Shown here: positions 32,139 to 36,155 of the stretch, one piece after another
Layout of the letters: every line of letters begins with the position of its first letter
How positions within the stretch are numbered: position 1 is the first letter of the stretch
NCBI RefSeq assembly: GCF_017377505.1
Contig: NZ_JAFREN010000032.1
Location: 1-36,155 of the forward strand
DNA from: Enterococcus sp. DIV0212c
GTDB taxonomy: Bacteria > Bacillota > Bacilli > Lactobacillales > Enterococcaceae
DNA: 36,155 nt
Direction of reading: 5' to 3'
Made by a program: the position numbers and the translations under genes
The notes under the pieces: generated by a model
Databases searched by the model: none
The model's input: only the letters and a program-made list of their open reading frames with translations
Told to the model about the DNA's origin: nothing

Positions 32139-33329
32139 TTATCTTATCACATTTTTATAAGGAGTAGCACTGATTAAACACTTATTTTCAATTCTTTTCA
32201 GCCACTGACTCACATCCTTTATACTTTCACCGACATCTCCTACTTCAACTTTCCAACCATTTTGAATTTTAACTAAATGTTTGCATGCAACTAGATAAGT
32301 TATCAATTGATTCAAACAATACAACTGAATAACTTCAAAAGGGATATTCGGAAACTCGTAAAATAATTCAGAGGCATTTCTTATCTCTTTTCTTAAAACC
32401 TCAACTAACTCCACATGCGAAATAACATTCTGATCAAAAAACTGTACCCATTTCCAAATTCTTACTTTTAATATCAGATCTGATCCCCTACAGCAAAAAA
32501 TATGTAGGCCAGGATAATAAAACCAAAAAGGCAAATGAAGAACATGAAAACGATTGTTATATAATATTGATTGAACTCCTCGTGCCCTTTCATCTCTTGT
32601 AAATAATTTCCTGTTCAAATCATAATGGTACTCCTGTATCAGTGCGCCGATTTTGAACTTTCTTTTAATATAAATTTGGGCTTTATTTGGAAAATTTAAA
32701 ATATCCAATAAAAAATCAGCATAAAAAGACCATGTTTTTTTTGAAACATAGAGCCGTTTCTTCCAATCTTCTTCCATATGAAAACACAGGGTCAGTTCTT
32801 CTGTTTGCCAATCTGCTGCCCATAAATAAAAACCTAGAGTATCAGAATAACAGCTTAAGTTCTTAGCCAACTCGCCTAAACTCTGTTGATTTGAAAATAC
32901 TTTTTTACCGCAAATCCAAATAGGATGATATCCATGTTTTTGATAATTTTGAGTACGTTCAGTCAAGCGTTGGACGCTCAATGGACTACATTGGATTTCC
33001 ACGGCAATATTATCTATTAATAGATCCGGCCGCTGATTTAAAGCTGGAAGATATTTTTCCAACTCATAGTCAATACTTTCTTGTTCACACCATTTGGCAA
33101 ATACCTCTTTCAAAGTCAAATGTTCTAGCGTCTCTCCTTCAGAAAAAAGACTGCAACAACTATGACTATAATGAGAAAAATGCGGTATTTTAACTTTACC
33201 ATTCTTAATTCGAACTGGCTGATTACACGCTGGACAGAAATACTTTTTTTCTTTCAGCTGTTCGATTACTTCTCTAGATTTATTCCGCAATGTTATGATT
33301 TCTTTTTCGTCTGTGTAAGCATTGAACAT
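32139..33329 (-). CDS. coiA: Competence protein CoiA
   Basis: CoiA-family protein required for genetic transformation after DNA uptake in competent Firmicutes, with a nuclease-like fold. The 396-aa product starts MFNAYTDEKEIITL after GAGGTGAATTAT. The N-terminal zinc-like motif is FCPACNQPVRIKNG followed by PHFSHYSHSCC (about 32-60). The nuclease-like core carries EGETLEHLTLKEVFAKW, RPDLLID and the catalytic-type AVEIQCSPLSVQRLTERTQ (D-ExQ pattern, about 100-140). The C-terminal part is less conserved. Competence is unproven in enterococci, so its present role is uncertain. It lies between mecA and pepF behind its own terminator. Confidence 0.88.
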   Translation of the reverse strand: MFNAYTDEKEIITLRNKSREVIEQLKEKKYFCPACNQPVRIKNGKVKIPHFSHYSHSCCSLFSEGETLEHLTLKEVFAKWCEQESIDYELEKYLPALNQRPDLLIDNIAVEIQCSPLSVQRLTERTQNYQKHGYHPIWICGKKVFSNQQSLGELAKNLSCYSDTLGFYLWAADWQTEELTLCFHMEEDWKKRLYVSKKTWSFYADFLLDILNFPNKAQIYIKRKFKIGALIQEYHYDLNRKLFTRDERARGVQSILYNNRFHVLHLPFWFYYPGLHIFCCRGSDLILKVRIWKWVQFFDQNVISHVELVEVLRKEIRNASELFYEFPNIPFEVIQLYCLNQLITYLVACKHLVKIQNGWKVEVGDVGESIKDVSQWLKRIENKCLISATPYKNVIR

Positions 33330-33378
33330 ATAATTCACCTCTAAATAAGATACGCAATAAACTAGATTATCCACAAAA

Positions 33379-33416
33379 AAAAACTGACCCAAAGCAATCA
33401 TCGCTTTGGGTCAGTT
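33379..33416 (-). terminator. mecA terminator
   Basis: A 14-bp perfect stem, AACTGACCCAAAGC (33382-33395) with GCTTTGGGTCAGTT (33403-33416). On the minus strand a run of about nine T follows. coiA must therefore have read-through or its own promoter; a weak TTGTGG-N18-TATCTT lies just downstream. Confidence 0.88.
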
Positions 33417-33426
33417 ATTCAGACAT

Positions 33427-34077
33427 TTATTCAAAGTAATATCTTGTTAATTCTAATGCATTACGCTCCATAACACATGTGCCATATTCATTGAGTGTCT
33501 CTGGTGTTACTGTAGTTAGATTAGCAAATTCCAATAACTGGGCTAATTCATTTTCTACATCATTTTTCCCAAGTTCATCCATTAAGAAAATAACTTGAAG
33601 ATAATATGTTCCCTTAAATGTATATAAATTCGTCATTACAGATTGCAAGTTTACCTCATTTGCTAACTGTACCATTGTATCAAAATCATTAAGCTCAAAC
33701 ACTAAATTTTTAACCGTATTATCAGCAAATTCCTGTGCTTCATCAGCAAAATCTTCTTCGATTTGTTTACGAATTATATTACTAACTTCTTCTGAATTTA
33801 AATCGCTAAAGCCTTCAAAATTAGATACTTCATCGATTGATGCGTTCTTACTAATAAATAGTTCCAACCCATCACTTTTTGGTAGAACTTGAAAGGTAAC
33901 AGCTTCACTACCTTGAAATTCATCTTCCACATCAACTTCTTCTAAAATACTGTAGAAAAAATTCTCTACTTCTTTGTGGTTGCCAAGTAAATCTAAAAAA
34001 GTAATTCCTCTGTCAGCCAGATCTTCATTACCAATCAACACACGTATGGTATTTTCATTGATATGTTCCATTTCCAT
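33427..34077 (-). CDS. mecA: Adaptor protein MecA
   Basis: Adaptor that recruits substrates (ComK in Bacillus, ComX or others in streptococci) to the ClpC ATPase and assists ClpC assembly. The 216-aa product begins MEMEHINENTIRVLIGNEDL, the family's N-terminal substrate-binding domain (about 1-80). An acidic linker (about 82-125) leads to the C-terminal ClpC-binding domain with LVFELNDFDTMVQLA. ATG follows GAGGTGTAGCGAC. It is unrelated to the methicillin-resistance gene of the same name. It lies between spx and coiA as in other Firmicutes, with a terminator on each side. Confidence 0.95.
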   Translation of the reverse strand: MEMEHINENTIRVLIGNEDLADRGITFLDLLGNHKEVENFFYSILEEVDVEDEFQGSEAVTFQVLPKSDGLELFISKNASIDEVSNFEGFSDLNSEEVSNIIRKQIEEDFADEAQEFADNTVKNLVFELNDFDTMVQLANEVNLQSVMTNLYTFKGTYYLQVIFLMDELGKNDVENELAQLLEFANLTTVTPETLNEYGTCVMERNALELTRYYFE

Positions 34078-34282
34078 GTCGCTACACCTCACTTTTGCTA
34101 ATCAGGAAACTTATTCTTACGTACATTGTAGCGGAATGACGCCAAATGTAAAGGGAAAAGTAACAATATTCGCAAATAAACTGCCGTCTTAGTATTTTCC
34201 TTAACTCTGATTCTTCTTATTATGTAGTATTTTATAATCAACTACTATAAAACGCTTAACTATGTAAAACCTAATAGAAAAA

Positions 34283-34312
34283 GAAAACCTTTGCCACTCG
34301 GACAAAGGTTCT
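34283..34312 (-). terminator. spx terminator
   Basis: AACCTTTG (34286-34293) pairs with CAAAGGTT (34303-34310). On the minus strand it is followed by TTCTTTTTC. It lies just after the spx stop. Between here and the mecA start the 200-bp gap is AT-rich with no other clear element. Confidence 0.75.
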
Positions 34313-34323
34313 CCTGTTACATT

Positions 34324-34722
34324 TTATAAACCTGCCATCAATTGCGCTTGACGTAATTCCAACTGCCTAACTCCTCTTGGCAAGAAACGTCGAATTTCAT
34401 CTTCATTAAAACCAACCTGTAATCTTTTTTCATCAATCATTATTGGTCGACGCAACAATCCAGGATTCTCTTTTACTAACTCTAGCAAGTCCTGCAGCGG
34501 AAGTTCATCCAAATCCATATTAAGTTTTTGGAAAACCTTAGAACGAGTAGAAATAATCTCCTCTGTTCCATCTTCTGTCATTCGCAAAATTGCCTTCAAT
34601 TCAGAAATATTCAATGGTTCTGAAAAGATATTTCTTTCTTTGAATGGAATTTCGTGTTCTTGCAACCACGCACGAGCCTTACGGCAAGACGTACAACTTG
34701 GGGAAGTATAAAGTGTCAACAT
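34324..34722 (-). CDS. spx: Global stress regulator Spx
   Basis: ArsC-like protein that binds the RNA polymerase alpha C-terminal domain and redirects transcription under thiol or disulfide stress. At 132 aa it has the standard length. The start [20 protein letters not shown] follows AAAGGAG with eight-base spacing; two earlier in-frame ATG codons overlap that site and were not chosen. The redox switch C10-x-x-C13 is intact, and the segment [30 protein letters not shown] is the conserved core with the alpha-CTD and redox-linked Arg. It is a target of ClpXP with SpxH. It is divergent from trpS and upstream of mecA. Confidence 0.95.
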   Translation of the reverse strand: MLTLYTSPSCTSCRKARAWLQEHEIPFKERNIFSEPLNISELKAILRMTEDGTEEIISTRSKVFQKLNMDLDELPLQDLLELVKENPGLLRRPIMIDEKRLQVGFNEDEIRRFLPRGVRQLELRQAQLMAGL

Positions 34723-34739
34723 GTGCATCACTCCTTTTC

Positions 34740-36102
<1,363 letters not shown>

Positions 36103-36155
36103 CAAAAAAAAAGCCCGGGACAAAACTAAAAATCAGTTTTGATGTGCGCCCCAAA
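36103..36155. terminator. Terminator / GGGACA-type palindrome behind trpS, cut by the window end
   Basis: After the trpS stop there is a run of nine A, then GGGACAAAACT pairs with AGTTTTGATGTGCGCCCC. It resembles the small hairpins of the repeat family. The downstream flank is outside the window, so its full form is unknown. Confidence 0.5.

Overview
The window is low-GC, AT-rich Firmicute DNA and reads as the chromosome of an Enterococcus species. The main grounds are the relQ-nadK-rluA/D-mgtE operon beside spxH, pepF, coiA, mecA, spx and trpS, a Lactobacillales form of the Bacillus trpS-spx-mecA-yjbH-yjbK..yjbO neighbourhood. A FemABX transferase with a coiled-coil arm, enterococcal-type Shine-Dalgarno sequences and GGGACA/TGTCCC palindromes at gene ends agree with this. 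No tRNA, rRNA, prophage, transposase, CRISPR array or plasmid function was seen.

Layout. Positions 1-2200 hold a 48-residue conserved protein, the ribosome-assembly GTPase YsxC/EngB and ClpX. A 6-phosphogluconolactonase-like propeller protein follows (2387-3415). Positions 3528-8870 are a minus-strand cell-wall sugar recycling locus: CelB-type PTS IIC, a small membrane protein, MupG, AnmK and a MurR/RpiR regulator. Next to it, facing away, is a secreted M60 (mucinase-like) metalloprotease with two FN3 and two chitin-binding modules. Positions 11590-19376 hold a FemX-like peptidyltransferase, QueT under a preQ1-I riboswitch, a DgkB-like lipid kinase, a Cys/Met trans-sulfuration enzyme, RecD2 and a histidine phosphatase. 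Positions 19500-22850 hold a glyoxalase-fold protein behind a leader built from two 121-bp tandem repeats, TrmL behind a structured leader or small RNA, RlmA and CutC. Positions 22881-24803 are a TetR-controlled ABC-2 permease locus whose ATPase gene has collapsed to a 40-codon remnant. From 24901 to the end come MgtE, a RluA-family pseudouridine synthase, NadK, RelQ, a CYTH protein, SpxH, PepF, CoiA, MecA, Spx and TrpS.

How the genes connect. ClpX, SpxH, Spx and MecA are parts of the Spx stress-proteolysis circuit: SpxH delivers Spx to ClpXP, and MecA is the ClpC adaptor. RelQ and NadK link alarmone and NADP(H) metabolism. The MupG/AnmK/MurR/PTS group probably imports and processes MurNAc-containing sugars, but the etherase MurQ is absent from the window.

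The least explained material is non-coding. There is a family of two-part palindromic repeats at gene ends (829-941, 4438-4610, 14704-14836, 22624-22849, plus simpler hairpins), the tandem-repeat leader at 19546-19772, and a promoter-structure-terminator unit at 20816-20966. All functions are inferred by reading the sequence; no database search was run.
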